Below are positions 26,627 to 34,422 of a DNA stretch of 49,040 nt, piece after piece. Each line of letters opens with the position of its first letter. The stretch's first letter is position 1. The stretch spans positions 1 through 49,040 of IMG/VR virus record IMGVR_UViG_3300015371_000060; one strand, 5' to 3'. The notes below the pieces were generated by a model. The model did no database searches and was not told the origin of the DNA. It was given only the letters and a program-made list of their open reading frames with translations. Origin of the DNA: a virus. The translations under genes were made by a program, and so were the position numbers.

Positions 26627-28273
26627 TCACTTGTTGGTGTTGTCATAGTCCAACGTCTGCGGCGGGGCGATTCCGTAAGCAAGTTGCATGATCTGCTGAG
26701 CCAGGACCGGGTCGACCGGTCCACCCGGCATCGAACCGTCCTCCATCATCATCGGCGTGCCGTCCGGCATGATGCCGGTAGCAGCGATCTGGAACTGGGT
26801 CAGTTGCGCCCGGATGAGATCAAGCGCCGCCTGCTCCTTGGTGTCCTCCAGCAGTTCCTCAAAGATCTCCTGGACCTTCTGGTCGGGGAACTGCTCACCC
26901 AGGTCCCGCAGAGCGCCACGCTTGGACTCCAGGCCGAGCGCCATCTTCGCCTGGATCTCGTTGATCTTGACCAAGAGATCCATCGGCAGCGGCGAGATCC
27001 AGTTGACCTCGGTCTTGTAGGTCAGCGCGTCGGTCGGATCCAGTTCCAGCATCTGATCCGGCTTGGGCGGCACGCCCGACAGGATCGGGTTGAACACCAG
27101 CGCCTCGGGCTCGAAGATGGCGAGCGTCTTGATCACATGGCGGTTGATGTCCTTCAGGCCCCGGGTGTACTGCACCACCTTGATGTGACGACGCATCATC
27201 AGCGGCTGGTACTGGATGGTGAGCGCCGTGCCGGTGGTGTTGGAGATCGGCTGCTGCTGGCCGAGCGCACCGGCAGGCACACCAGTCGACTCGTGCATCG
27301 CCTGCTTCAGCACCTCCAGGAAGCCGAGCATCCCGGTGAAGTCCGTCCGCATCTCCAGGTTCTGGATCTGGGCGTCCTTGTTGCCGATGGCCCAGACCTT
27401 CTTGGCGCCCTTCTCCAGGCCCGAAGCCTTGGCCCCGATGATGACGGTGACAGGCGAGCCATGGTAGTTGATGATGTCGGAGATCTCGGTGGCCTTCTCG
27501 TTGTACTCCCGGTTCAGGCTGATGATGTCCTGGATGTCCGAGAGGCCCCACGGGCTCGATGCCACCGGGTAGTTCGGGATGAACGCCACCGGGATCTCGC
27601 CCAGGGGGTTCGGGCGCCGGTCGATCAACTCGTCGTTGACGTACTCCTCGATCATGGAGTCCGTGATCAACTCGACGTAGGTGTTGACCGCCCTGGTTCC
27701 ATCAGCAGCGGTCGCCCAGAACTTGTACTTCAACTTGAAGCGGATCATCCGCTCCCGGTCGTGCGGGTGGAACTCCGGGAAGCAGAACGCCGGGTTCAGC
27801 GGCAGGATGCGCACCCGGCCGGGATGCGGCAGGCCCGCGGCGTCCACGAAGGGTTCCTCATAGGCGGTCTTGACGAACACGTCGCCGGAGACACCACCCT
27901 GCTGCGCCATCTCCCACAGGATGTTGTGCTTGTTGTTGTCGACCTCCCAGACCCGCTTCAGCAGCGGGGGCAGGATGGCCGACGTGGCCTCGGGGGAGGC
28001 GAACTCGACCCCTTGGCCAAAGCAGAAGTTGTTGATGTAATCAGCGAACGCCTTGACGTAGTTGAACGTCAACTGCGAGTCACCGATCTCCCGCCGGTAG
28101 GCCCAGTGGTGACCGAGGTACCACGCCCAGTTGCTGGCGTAGCGGGTCAGACGAGGCCCATGGACCTCGAACTCCTCATCGGCCAACTCCACGAGCCCCA
28201 GGGGGCTTACGGCAACAGTGAGATCGCTGGCTGCGGCCCGGTACGAGGCTGGTGCGAAACTGATCATGCTCAT
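26627..28273 (-). CDS. Portal protein
   Basis: A 548-residue protein with the portal pattern: WAWYLGHHWAYRREIG near the N-terminus, NFCFGQGVEF, EMAQQGGVSGDVFVKTAYEE, PLGEIPVAFIPN and SDIQDIISLNREYNEKATEISD, then a long helical C-terminus. The dodecameric portal ring is the DNA entry channel of the head. The ATG at 28273 is preceded by GAGG at eight bases; a second ATG two codons further is an alternative. Located between terminase and scaffold, which is the standard order. Confidence 0.92.
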   Translation of the reverse strand: MSMISFAPASYRAAASDLTVAVSPLGLVELADEEFEVHGPRLTRYASNWAWYLGHHWAYRREIGDSQLTFNYVKAFADYINNFCFGQGVEFASPEATSAILPPLLKRVWEVDNNKHNILWEMAQQGGVSGDVFVKTAYEEPFVDAAGLPHPGRVRILPLNPAFCFPEFHPHDRERMIRFKLKYKFWATAADGTRAVNTYVELITDSMIEEYVNDELIDRRPNPLGEIPVAFIPNYPVASSPWGLSDIQDIISLNREYNEKATEISDIINYHGSPVTVIIGAKASGLEKGAKKVWAIGNKDAQIQNLEMRTDFTGMLGFLEVLKQAMHESTGVPAGALGQQQPISNTTGTALTIQYQPLMMRRHIKVVQYTRGLKDINRHVIKTLAIFEPEALVFNPILSGVPPKPDQMLELDPTDALTYKTEVNWISPLPMDLLVKINEIQAKMALGLESKRGALRDLGEQFPDQKVQEIFEELLEDTKEQAALDLIRAQLTQFQIAATGIMPDGTPMMMEDGSMPGGPVDPVLAQQIMQLAYGIAPPQTLDYDNTNK

Positions 28274-28315
28274 GACACCATCCTCGTGCGGTCCGGGCCG
28301 CAACCAGAGTAGTGC

Positions 28316-28732
28316 CTACCGACGAGCCGTCTGGGTCTGCTGGCGCTCGGCCTGCCGCTCCTCGGCTTCCTTCACCTTGTCGGGGTTGGCCTTCTTCCAC
28401 TCTTCGATCTCGCGTTCTCCGGCCTCCCGAACCTGCTGAGCCTCCTTGTCGCGCTGCTCCTGCGCCTTGCGCTGGCGGTCGCTCATGTGCTCAGCCTGGG
28501 ACTCCAGGTACTTCTCCTTCGCCGCTTCCGGCGTCGGCTCCGGCTGGTTGGGCATCGGGTTGGGCGGGAACGCCGCCCCACCGGTCTGCGCCTGCCAGAC
28601 CCTCGCCTCGACCTCGGCCTCCACATCAGCCAGCGAGCGCTTGTCGCCAGAGTTGACGGCCTGAGCGACGGTGGCGTCCGCTTCGAGGTCCTTCTTGCGT
28701 TGAGCGGGAGTGCGATCCTCGCTGTCGGCCAT
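28316..28732 (-). CDS. Charged helical protein next to portal
   Basis: A 138-residue, very hydrophilic protein with two charged helical stretches (EREIEEWKKANPDKVKEAEE). No family is recognised. It has an excellent ribosome site (AGGAGG) before the ATG at 28732. Position beside the portal suggests a head-assembly or virion role. It is the first gene of the capsid block after the plus-strand insertion, so it may be served by a separate promoter. Confidence 0.72.
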   Translation of the reverse strand: MADSEDRTPAQRKKDLEADATVAQAVNSGDKRSLADVEAEVEARVWQAQTGGAAFPPNPMPNQPEPTPEAAKEKYLESQAEHMSDRQRKAQEQRDKEAQQVREAGEREIEEWKKANPDKVKEAEERQAERQQTQTARR

Positions 28733-28849
28733 GTCATTCCTCCTGGTAGTTCGACTGGAAGTCGATGACTACAACCGTAGCGTGTTCCATCTACCTGCTC
28801 ACGTCTCCGACACGCTACCCCAGCGACAACGCGCCCCAAACCACTGACA

Positions 28850-28880
28850 TTGACACTAGGGTTCCGAACCCTGCTACAGT
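28850..28880 (+). promoter_or_regulatory. Leaderless promoter with palindromic operator
   Basis: TTGACA at 28850-28855 and TACAGT at 28875-28880 (19-base spacer) precede the ATG at 28888 by seven bases, so the transcript should start at or next to the codon. AGGGTTC-C-GAACCCT at 28858-28872 is a perfect 7-1-7 palindrome sitting in the spacer, where a bound protein would block polymerase. Confidence 0.7.
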
Positions 28881-28887
28881 GGCACTC

Positions 28888-29109
28888 ATGATCGGGTACA
28901 AGAACGAAGCACTGAAGCGGGTCGGCGTGAGCAAGCACCGGCTGATGTCCGGGCACTCGGAGACCTGTGTCGTGTGCGACAAGACACTGGTCCCCGGTGA
29001 TCCGCCCCACACCTGCGCCGAGCACTCGGACTGGGAACTGGTCGTTGTTGACACCGACAGCCAAGGCAAGACCGAGCAGTACCTACTGGGTCACGAGAAC
29101 GAGGACTGA
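28888..29109 (+). CDS. Small Cys-rich protein inserted in the virion operon (moron-like)
   Basis: A 73-residue protein with CVVCDKTL and HTCAEHSDW, a possible zinc knuckle. It runs against the surrounding virion genes, with its own promoter carrying the same operator as accessory genes far to the right. Its 3' end overlaps the convergent gene by 19 bases. It has no ribosome site but a -10 seven bases upstream of the ATG, as in leaderless genes. This is the arrangement of a moron, an added gene expressed apart from the virion operon. Confidence 0.78.
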   Translation: MIGYKNEALKRVGVSKHRLMSGHSETCVVCDKTLVPGDPPHTCAEHSDWELVVVDTDSQGKTEQYLLGHENED

Positions 29110-29621
29110 GGGCTGATCCTCCGACCCCTCTTCTTGAACTGCGCCGAGTACTGGGGCATGGCAGACCATACCTCACGCTGCTCCGGCGTGTCCTCGGCCA
29201 TGATGTCGCCCCGGCGGTTGCCCGGGTGGTACGGGTTGTTGCGGTCCCCGACATAGGCGCCCTTGCGACTGATCTCCCCGTAGGCCATCTGCTCGTTGGC
29301 CAGCGTCGAGCGCCGGGCGGCAACCTCACCCCTGGGCGTGCGGGGGAACGCTGCTGGCACATCAAGGTTGCCCTCGTTCCCCGCCCAGCCACCGAGGTGC
29401 CGACCGGGCTGCATCAGCGTCGTCTGGTTCGCCTCGGCGTAGGTCCGGATCGAGGAGCCGGTCGACGGCAGGGCATGGGTGCCCTCCTGGACGTCCCGCT
29501 GGCCGACCATGAAGACGTTCCTGGGCTGCTCCCCGCCGCGGCGCATGTTCGCCGTGAACCCGCCGATGTCGGGGTCGTTGAGTTTGGCCGCGAGGCCCTC
29601 GAACTGCGCGTCGGAGAGCAT
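29091..29621 (-). CDS. Hypothetical virion-region protein
   Basis: A 176-residue, polar and Gly/Arg-rich protein; no family is recognised. Its start overlaps the upstream stop (TGATG), and it is expressed with the terminase-side genes. The basic C-terminus KKRGRRISPQSSF could contact DNA or other virion parts, but this is a guess. The position between terminase and portal is often used for head or packaging accessories. Confidence 0.65.
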   Translation of the reverse strand: MLSDAQFEGLAAKLNDPDIGGFTANMRRGGEQPRNVFMVGQRDVQEGTHALPSTGSSIRTYAEANQTTLMQPGRHLGGWAGNEGNLDVPAAFPRTPRGEVAARRSTLANEQMAYGEISRKGAYVGDRNNPYHPGNRRGDIMAEDTPEQREVWSAMPQYSAQFKKRGRRISPQSSFS

Positions 29622-29917
29622 CAGACCTTCCGTTCGATCTGGCGCTTGCGAGCGTTCACCGCCCGCATTGCATCCGGCATCAACCGGGCGGGCATGAAGG
29701 TGTCCATCTTGGCCTCAGCCGCCTGCATCGCCTGGGGCTTGGGCTTCATCTGGATGAACGGGTTGACCGGGACCCACCTGTTGTCGCTGTACGGCTGCGG
29801 ACGCCGGACCCCGAACTTGTAGGGGACAACAGTAGGGCGCCCCGGCCCGGGCGCCCCTCCTGCTGTCTTGGCGACCGTCGCGGGCTTCGCCACCGAACCG
29901 GTCTTGGCTGTTGCCAT
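29621..29917 (-). CDS. Small basic protein, terminase-portal region
   Basis: A 98-residue, Lys/Ala/Pro-rich protein. The first 30 residues are low complexity and basic; the end RAVNARKRQIERKV is a basic helix. No family is recognised. It lies two bases after the preceding gene and is coupled to the next gene by TGATG. A DNA-binding role is possible because of its charge but is not shown. Confidence 0.65.
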   Translation of the reverse strand: MATAKTGSVAKPATVAKTAGGAPGPGRPTVVPYKFGVRRPQPYSDNRWVPVNPFIQMKPKPQAMQAAEAKMDTFMPARLMPDAMRAVNARKRQIERKV

Positions 29918-29919
29918 GA

Positions 29920-30285
29920 TCAGTCAGGCACGTTGGCCCGGTTGATGCGGTGGATGCGGCCCTCGGAGCCGTACTCGCGCTCGAACGACGGCGGCATCAT
30001 GCCGGTGTGAGCACCCTGGACGAACTCGGCCAGGAGGCTCGGTGCCTCGATCCACGTCGAGGAGCCGAGGTGAGCCCGCTCCTTCATGGTCTCGGCGGGC
30101 GACTTGGTGACCGTCGCCCAGCCGCCGTACTCCGTGCCCTGCGTGTCGCCGTAGGCGCCCTGCTGGAAGTCACGGGGGACATCGGTGTCGGTGGCGATGC
30201 CTTCCTCGAAACGCAGCGGACCGCGCCGACGCTGGTTGTCAGCAAGGTCGTACTCGTACTGGACCTCAGGATCGGGGTAGCCCAT
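29920..30285 (-). CDS. Hypothetical protein downstream of terminase
   Basis: A 121-residue polar protein (PDPEVQYEYDLADNQRRRGP) without a recognised domain. It has a strong ribosome site, AACAAGGAGAA, ending seven bases before the ATG at 30285, the same leader as the endolysin and the gene after the capsid. Probably part of the packaging/head set by position. Confidence 0.68.
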   Translation of the reverse strand: MGYPDPEVQYEYDLADNQRRRGPLRFEEGIATDTDVPRDFQQGAYGDTQGTEYGGWATVTKSPAETMKERAHLGSSTWIEAPSLLAEFVQGAHTGMMPPSFEREYGSEGRIHRINRANVPD

Positions 30286-30326
30286 CAGCGTTCTCCTTGT
30301 TCGGCCGATCGGGGCGGATGATACAC

Positions 30327-31922
30327 CTACCGCTGCTGAGCGGCGTAGAAGGGGTTGTTGAATACCTCAACAGAATCCACCTCTTCGACCTGACTCATCG
30401 ACACGGCGATGGCCAGCGAGTCGGGGAAATCATCGTGCGCCTCGGTCTCATCTGGTGCTGTAACCAGCATGTGACCCTGCTTGTACTCCTTCACCACGTC
30501 GGTCATCTGCTGCGTGAACCGGCGATGTGCCCTGGTCCGGCGGGCCTTGGAGTGGCCGGGGAAGACCAGCATGCGCCGGTCGACCATGTTCTGGAGGAAC
30601 TTCCAGCGAGTCCCCTGGGCCTTCAGGTCGCTTGGTACCGGAACCACTTCCATGTGACTACCGAGCAAGGCAGCCAGGCGCTCGGCCACCGCCGAGCCCA
30701 TGCCCTGGGCGTCCACACCGCACCGGGCGATGGCGTAGTGGCTCAGGAACTCAGCGATGGTGAAGTACTGCTCCTCCCACGGGACATTGGTCAACTCCAG
30801 CCAGTTGAGGATCCGGTGCTCCCGCAACCCGAAGGGATCCGGATACTCCCAGTCGACCCAGCACACCGTGACCACGGTGGAGTCCTTGATGCGCGCCACG
30901 TCGATTCCGGCAACACACGGCGAGCGGTACCACGACTTGACCAGTGGCATGGATCGGTCGGCCATCGACTCCAGCACATCCTCGGTGACGAACTGGCCCC
31001 GCTCCAGAAGCCACTTGATGCAGTACGACATCTGGAACTCGTCGGAGTCCTCACCGAGGCGCAACTTCTCCTTGGCCACGAACTTCCCGTAGGACGGGTT
31101 GTACTTGGCGACGATCTTCCAGTCGTACTCGAAGTGGTTCTGGCGGACGCCCCGTCGCGTGCCCCGGCGCTTGTTCAGTTGGATCGAGCGGAAGAAGTCG
31201 CCCTTGACGTAGCCGGGCGTACCGATCTTGACGATGGTACCAGCGTAGGCAGCGAGCATCGGGTGGATCGACTTGCGCACCACGACGTCATCAACATCCT
31301 GTGCTTCATCCACCACGATGATGTGGTACGACGAGCCCTCGATCTTGGCCTTTGGGTTGGCTGTCTGCCGCCGGGCGAAGGAGCCGTTCTTCAGCCGGAT
31401 CATCTTGCCGCGGCCGTCGACCTTGTCATCGATCTCGGGGTCGAGCATGAACTGCTGCGCCCGCTCGCTGGAGAGGCGGTCCACGATGCGCCCGTGGAGC
31501 AGTGTTGACTGATCATCGCTCGGCGCGAAGCAGCCCACCCACAGGCCCTTGGCGAAGCGCTTCATGATCTCGAACGACAGGGCCAACTTGGGGAACAGCA
31601 CCATGCAGCCCGACAGCGTGTCCGCCAACGTCTCGGTCTTGCCCGACTGACGTGACAACAAGCCGCTCAGTTCCTCAGCGTCGTTGAGGATCAGGGACTC
31701 AACGATCCGGTAGGCGAACTCGTTCTGGTAGGGATGCAACCGCATCCCGGTGAACTCCTCGTTGAAGATGAGAACCTTCGTCACCAACTGGTGGACGAAG
31801 GCCGTCGACTCCTCGTCCAGTTCAAGGACCGGCTCTTCGTCATAGTTCTCTTCGCCCTCGAAATCCTCGTCATAGATCTCCTCAGGCGGATCCTCTACGA
31901 CCTCGTACAAAGGGGGCGGCAT
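30327..31922 (-). CDS. terL: Terminase large subunit
   Basis: A 531-residue protein (from the ATG at 31922) with both motor and nuclease motifs. The Walker A-like loop is SRQSGKT (about residues 90-96), the Walker B is IIVVDEAQ (about 201-208), and the nuclease starts at AGIDVARIKDSTVV (Asp near 341) with a later acidic pair near DDFPDSLA. It cuts and pumps DNA into the head. An acidic N-terminus precedes the ATPase. A TTG at 31991 would add 23 residues but lies inside the loop of an inverted repeat. A TAGTCT hexamer lies eight bases before the chosen ATG. No small terminase subunit is recognised nearby. Confidence 0.94.
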   Translation of the reverse strand: MPPPLYEVVEDPPEEIYDEDFEGEENYDEEPVLELDEESTAFVHQLVTKVLIFNEEFTGMRLHPYQNEFAYRIVESLILNDAEELSGLLSRQSGKTETLADTLSGCMVLFPKLALSFEIMKRFAKGLWVGCFAPSDDQSTLLHGRIVDRLSSERAQQFMLDPEIDDKVDGRGKMIRLKNGSFARRQTANPKAKIEGSSYHIIVVDEAQDVDDVVVRKSIHPMLAAYAGTIVKIGTPGYVKGDFFRSIQLNKRRGTRRGVRQNHFEYDWKIVAKYNPSYGKFVAKEKLRLGEDSDEFQMSYCIKWLLERGQFVTEDVLESMADRSMPLVKSWYRSPCVAGIDVARIKDSTVVTVCWVDWEYPDPFGLREHRILNWLELTNVPWEEQYFTIAEFLSHYAIARCGVDAQGMGSAVAERLAALLGSHMEVVPVPSDLKAQGTRWKFLQNMVDRRMLVFPGHSKARRTRAHRRFTQQMTDVVKEYKQGHMLVTAPDETEAHDDFPDSLAIAVSMSQVEEVDSVEVFNNPFYAAQQR

Positions 31923-31941
31923 GTTGCCGGAGACTACATGG

Positions 31942-32009
31942 GAGAAGCCCCCCGGGGAGGGAGACCGACCCTCATCAGATGGGGAGGCCAACGACCCGGG
32001 GGGCTTCTC
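31942..32009. repeat. 15-bp perfect inverted repeat just before terminase
   Basis: GAGAAGCCCCCCGGG at 31942-31956 and its exact complement at 31995-32009 enclose 38 bases. It sits between the terminase and the next gene upstream. It may be a terminator, though no T-run follows on either strand, or a DNA structure used in packaging. Confidence 0.7.
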
Positions 32010-32059
32010 AACAACCGAGGCGGGCGGCGGATCCCACTTTCTCGGCGTTGATTCGCAGG

Positions 32060-32338
32060 TTACCGCTTCTTGGGAGCCTTGGCAAGAGGCTTGCGCTTGA
32101 TGACCCGCTTGGGAGCGATGGCAGCCTCGATCTCGGCCGTGCGACCCTCCCTGGCCAGGCGGAACGCCTTCACGCCTCGCTCCAGCATGTCGTCATATGC
32201 ATCGCCGTAGCGGCCTCTGGAGTGGGCCAACTTGGCCTCCAGGATCTCCTCCAGGAAACCGAACACGCCATTGTCGAGATCCACCACGAAGTAGGGGAAC
32301 AGCGGGCTGTCCCAGTGCCGACGTGGTTCCGTCGTCAC
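32060..32338 (-). CDS. Small protein with basic C-terminus
   Basis: A 92-residue protein with helices (GVFGFLEEILEAKLAHS, DDMLERGVKAFRLAREG) and a Lys/Arg/Pro tail (KRVIKRKPLAKAPKKR). No family is recognised. A basic tail and the place directly upstream of terminase would suit a DNA-binding small terminase subunit, but the sequence shows no clear helix-turn-helix. GTG start at 32338 overlaps the upstream stop (GTGA). Confidence 0.68.
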   Translation of the reverse strand: MTTEPRRHWDSPLFPYFVVDLDNGVFGFLEEILEAKLAHSRGRYGDAYDDMLERGVKAFRLAREGRTAEIEAAIAPKRVIKRKPLAKAPKKR

Positions 32339-32691
32339 CGCTTAGCCGTGGTCTTCCGAGCCTTGGTAGCGACGGGGGCCTTGGAGATGCGGCCGTTGGA
32401 CGAGCGCCTGCTGCGCACCGAGACAGCGACCGCTTCGGCTTCCTTCTTGTCCTTGCGGCGCTGGTAGGCGTTCTGCTGCTCCTGCATGCAAGCCGTGCCG
32501 TGGCAGCCGTTCTGGTACCGGAAGATCGAGGAGTCGGGGCACGTGGCCGAGTTGCGCTCGGGGTCGATCGCGCACACGCCCTTCTGCCGGAGCACCAGCA
32601 TCGGCTTGGCCTTGCGGCCGGGGCGCTCCAGGTTGAGGGTCTTCACCTGATCTTCCAGTGCCTTCACACGCTGTTCCAACGTCTTGCTCAT
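32335..32691 (-). CDS. Coiled-coil plus Cys-cluster protein
   Basis: A 118-residue protein. Residues 1-20 form a short coiled coil (LEQRVKALEDQVKTL), and a four-Cys region follows (residues about 40-69; spacing GVCAID, ATCPDS, GCHGTACM), with a basic tail. It might bind zinc and nucleic acid. The ATG at 32691 has a -10-like TACACT seven bases upstream and no strong ribosome site, so it may be leaderless. No family is recognised. Confidence 0.68.
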   Translation of the reverse strand: MSKTLEQRVKALEDQVKTLNLERPGRKAKPMLVLRQKGVCAIDPERNSATCPDSSIFRYQNGCHGTACMQEQQNAYQRRKDKKEAEAVAVSVRSRRSSNGRISKAPVATKARKTTAKR

Positions 32692-32698
32692 GATTCTC

Positions 32699-32728
32699 AG
32701 TGTAGCGAATCCTAAGGCGTTAGGGGAA
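32699..32728 (-). promoter_or_regulatory. Candidate leaderless promoter
   Basis: On the minus strand GCTACACT (hexamer TACACT at 32704-32699) ends seven bases before the ATG at 32691. The -35 would be the weak TTCCCC (32728-32723) with an 18-base spacer. The GCTACACT core is the same as in two plus-strand accessory promoters. A CCTAA/TTAGG inverted repeat lies in the spacer. Confidence 0.45.
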
Positions 32729-32747
32729 GCAGGTTGCTAAGAAACTG

Positions 32748-32963
32748 TCACAGGCCTGCACGGTAGAGCAGCGCCCGCACGATCTCCCCAGCGTGCTCGA
32801 TGTTTCGCAGCACCTCCTCCAGGGGGACTTCACCCTTGTAGATGCCGTTCGACGCTGTCATCAGAGCAGTGTCAGCAGCCGTTCGCAGGTCCGTGTCGCT
32901 CAGCCGGAGAAGACGTTTGTCAAAGTCGCCATTGACACTGACATCACGGCGCTTGAAGATCAC
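32748..32963 (-). CDS. Small helical protein
   Basis: A 71-residue protein rich in helix-forming residues (DTDLRTAADTALMTASN, EVLRNIEHAGEIVRALL). No family is recognised. The ATG overlaps the stop of the upstream gene (ATGA). A 56-bp gap to the next gene contains the candidate promoter described separately. Confidence 0.68.
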   Translation of the reverse strand: MIFKRRDVSVNGDFDKRLLRLSDTDLRTAADTALMTASNGIYKGEVPLEEVLRNIEHAGEIVRALLYRAGL

Positions 32964-33289
32964 GTCATCCTCCGGCGTCGGACGACCTTGGTTTCAGGCT
33001 CAGGCGTGGTTCGACGCCGGAGGATCTTCTTGGGCGCCTCGACCTCGGCCTTCTTGGGCTCGTAGATGACGACACGGGCCTCCATGTCGACCTCGGACTT
33101 CAGGACCATCTTCTTGCCGACCGGCTCGGCATCAACCCACGTGTAGGGGTTGCACTGGTCACAGGTGACCCGCTCATCCCACCAGATGGTGGTGCAGTCC
33201 TTAGCCGTCTTCGTCGGAATGCTCAGCCCGCACCGTGTCACCGTCACCTTGGCGTCCGTCTTCCTCAGCAGGTGCATGACGTCGGGCAC
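32960..33289 (-). CDS. Small protein with Cys pair and basic C-terminus
   Basis: A 109-residue protein beginning VPDVMHLLRKTDAKVTVT. It holds VTCDQCNPYTW (a CxxC) and ends in a Lys/Arg-rich tail (KKILRRRTTPEPETKVVRRR). The GTG at 33289 is chosen because GGAGG lies five bases before it. The open frame also runs to 33334. The first 89 bases overlap the end of the upstream gene in another frame. Confidence 0.65.
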   Translation of the reverse strand: MPDVMHLLRKTDAKVTVTRCGLSIPTKTAKDCTTIWWDERVTCDQCNPYTWVDAEPVGKKMVLKSEVDMEARVVIYEPKKAEVEAPKKILRRRTTPEPETKVVRRRRMT

Positions 33290-33542
33290 CCCATCCTCCG
33301 ATCTCAGCAGCCTTGGCCTTGATGTTGTAACCACCCAACTGCTTCATAGCATCGGAGTTGGGGTTCGACTTGCACCAACCGACCTGCACGGCGTTGTGAC
33401 CACAGCGCATTCGGATACCACGGCCTCGGCGGTAGGGCGGGGCCAACTCACGGATCCATGCCGCCGAGAGCAGCATCTTCTCGGTCGTGGGCCGCTCGAA
33501 GGCGATGTAGAGCCGCCAGAGCCCGTAGATGCGCGTCCTCAT
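33201..33542 (-). CDS. Hypothetical protein with long 3' overlap
   Basis: A 113-residue protein. The first 75 residues look genuine (RTRIYGLWRLYIAFE, MRCGHNAVQVGWCKSNPN) and contain two Cys that may bind metal. The last 30 residues are low complexity and lie over the start of the next gene. Its start overlaps the upstream stop (ATGA). A missing stop through a small indel, or a true long overlap, would both explain the tail. Confidence 0.62.
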   Translation of the reverse strand: MRTRIYGLWRLYIAFERPTTEKMLLSAAWIRELAPPYRRGRGIRMRCGHNAVQVGWCKSNPNSDAMKQLGGYNIKAKAAEIGGWGARRHAPAEEDGRQGDGDTVRAEHSDEDG

Positions 33543-33997
33543 CCGAACTCACTGGCGAACTCAGGGGCCGGGCGGTACGGGAACGAGTTGAGCGTGCTGT
33601 TGACAAATCGGCCCGGCGAGCCCGCCGAGCGGAACTCCTCCCACACAGCGAAGCCCACGGCGTCGTAGACGTAGGGCGGGTAAGGCACACCACCAGGGCC
33701 GTTGACCCACTCGACTCGCAGTTCCTGTCGGCTCGGGCTGTACATGGCAGCATTCACCCGGCTGGAACCGAAGGAAGCCCGCTGCCAGTCGTCCTCGAAG
33801 TCGGCATCGTAGATGGCGACCTGCTCGTGGATGCGCTTGCGGGTGCTCGTCCTGTCAATGTCAACAACTCCGGGCGACGACTTCCCCTTGGCACCGTGCG
33901 CCGAGCGTCGGTAGTGGCCATAGCCCTGATACCCCTGCGCCACGGCTCGCTGCGAGCGCCGGGCGTACTCAGCGGCATAGTTACGTGCCCTCGCCAA
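33539..33997 (-). CDS. KTSC-domain protein
   Basis: A 152-residue protein. The C-terminal part (about residues 79-143) reads SRVNAAMYSPSRQELRVEW, then VPYPPYVYDAV and SAGSPGRFVNSTL, matching the KTSC domain (named from lysyl-tRNA synthetase-linked occurrences), whose role is unclear. The N-terminal half is basic and Tyr/Ala-rich. A TTG at 33997 with GGGAGG eight bases upstream is the likely start; a GTG at 34006 overlaps that ribosome site. TGACATTGACA-type motif lies within the gene at 33853-33866. Confidence 0.75.
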   Translation of the reverse strand: MARARNYAAEYARRSQRAVAQGYQGYGHYRRSAHGAKGKSSPGVVDIDRTSTRKRIHEQVAIYDADFEDDWQRASFGSSRVNAAMYSPSRQELRVEWVNGPGGVPYPPYVYDAVGFAVWEEFRSAGSPGRFVNSTLNSFPYRPAPEFASEFG

Positions 33998-34250
33998 TGA
34001 ACCCACCTCCCCAGCGGAAGACGATGTTCTCCAGGATGGAGTCTCGCTGCTCCGGGAACATCGTGGTCATCTCCCGGATGATAGCCGTCCGGTTTACTGT
34101 TTCCTGTAGCAGCGTTACCAGGTGCTGCGCCTCGTCCTCAGTCAGCAGGGCCACATCGTGTGGCTCGGCCGTCTTGATCTCGATGCCGATGAAGATCTCG
34201 CCGTCGTCAGCGAACGACAGCGTGAGGGAGAACCCATCCGGCCGGATCAT
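33981..34250 (-). CDS. Hypothetical protein
   Basis: An 89-residue protein with SLTLSFADDGEIFIGIEIK and a helical second half (DEAQHLVTLLQETVNRTA). Mixed alpha/beta pattern; no family is recognised. It begins four bases after the stop of a small membrane protein gene and overlaps the KTSC gene start. Confidence 0.65.
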   Translation of the reverse strand: MIRPDGFSLTLSFADDGEIFIGIEIKTAEPHDVALLTEDEAQHLVTLLQETVNRTAIIREMTTMFPEQRDSILENIVFRWGGGFIGEGT

Positions 34251-34253
34251 GGC

Positions 34254-34406
34254 CTAGTCCAGCAGCAGGCCGATCCAGAAGATCCCGATGACGACGAGGA
34301 CTGCCACCAGCAGGGCGACGACCAGGCAGTACGCAGCAAGGCCGAGCGTCGCCGCCATCCGGATGAGCACGCTTCCTTCGTCACGGTTCGGATCTTCCCA
34401 CCTCAC
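34254..34406 (-). CDS. Small single-span membrane protein (holin candidate)
   Basis: A 50-residue frame that a 60-residue cut-off would miss. After a charged N-terminus (VRWEDPNRDEG) comes a long hydrophobic span of about 30 residues rich in Val, Leu, Ile and Ala (LVVALLVAVLVVIGIFW) up to the C-terminus. It starts at GTG 34406 and stops four bases before the next ATG. Being about 600 bp from the endolysin, it could help in lysis, but a single span and weak ribosome site leave this open. Confidence 0.55.
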   Translation of the reverse strand: MRWEDPNRDEGSVLIRMAATLGLAAYCLVVALLVAVLVVIGIFWIGLLLD

Positions 34407-34422
34407 CCATCCAGTGTGCCCA

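Noticed and set aside
26684-28312. 542-residue plus-strand frame opposite the portal
   Set aside because: Antisense shadow of the portal gene; Leu/Arg/His-rich without domains.
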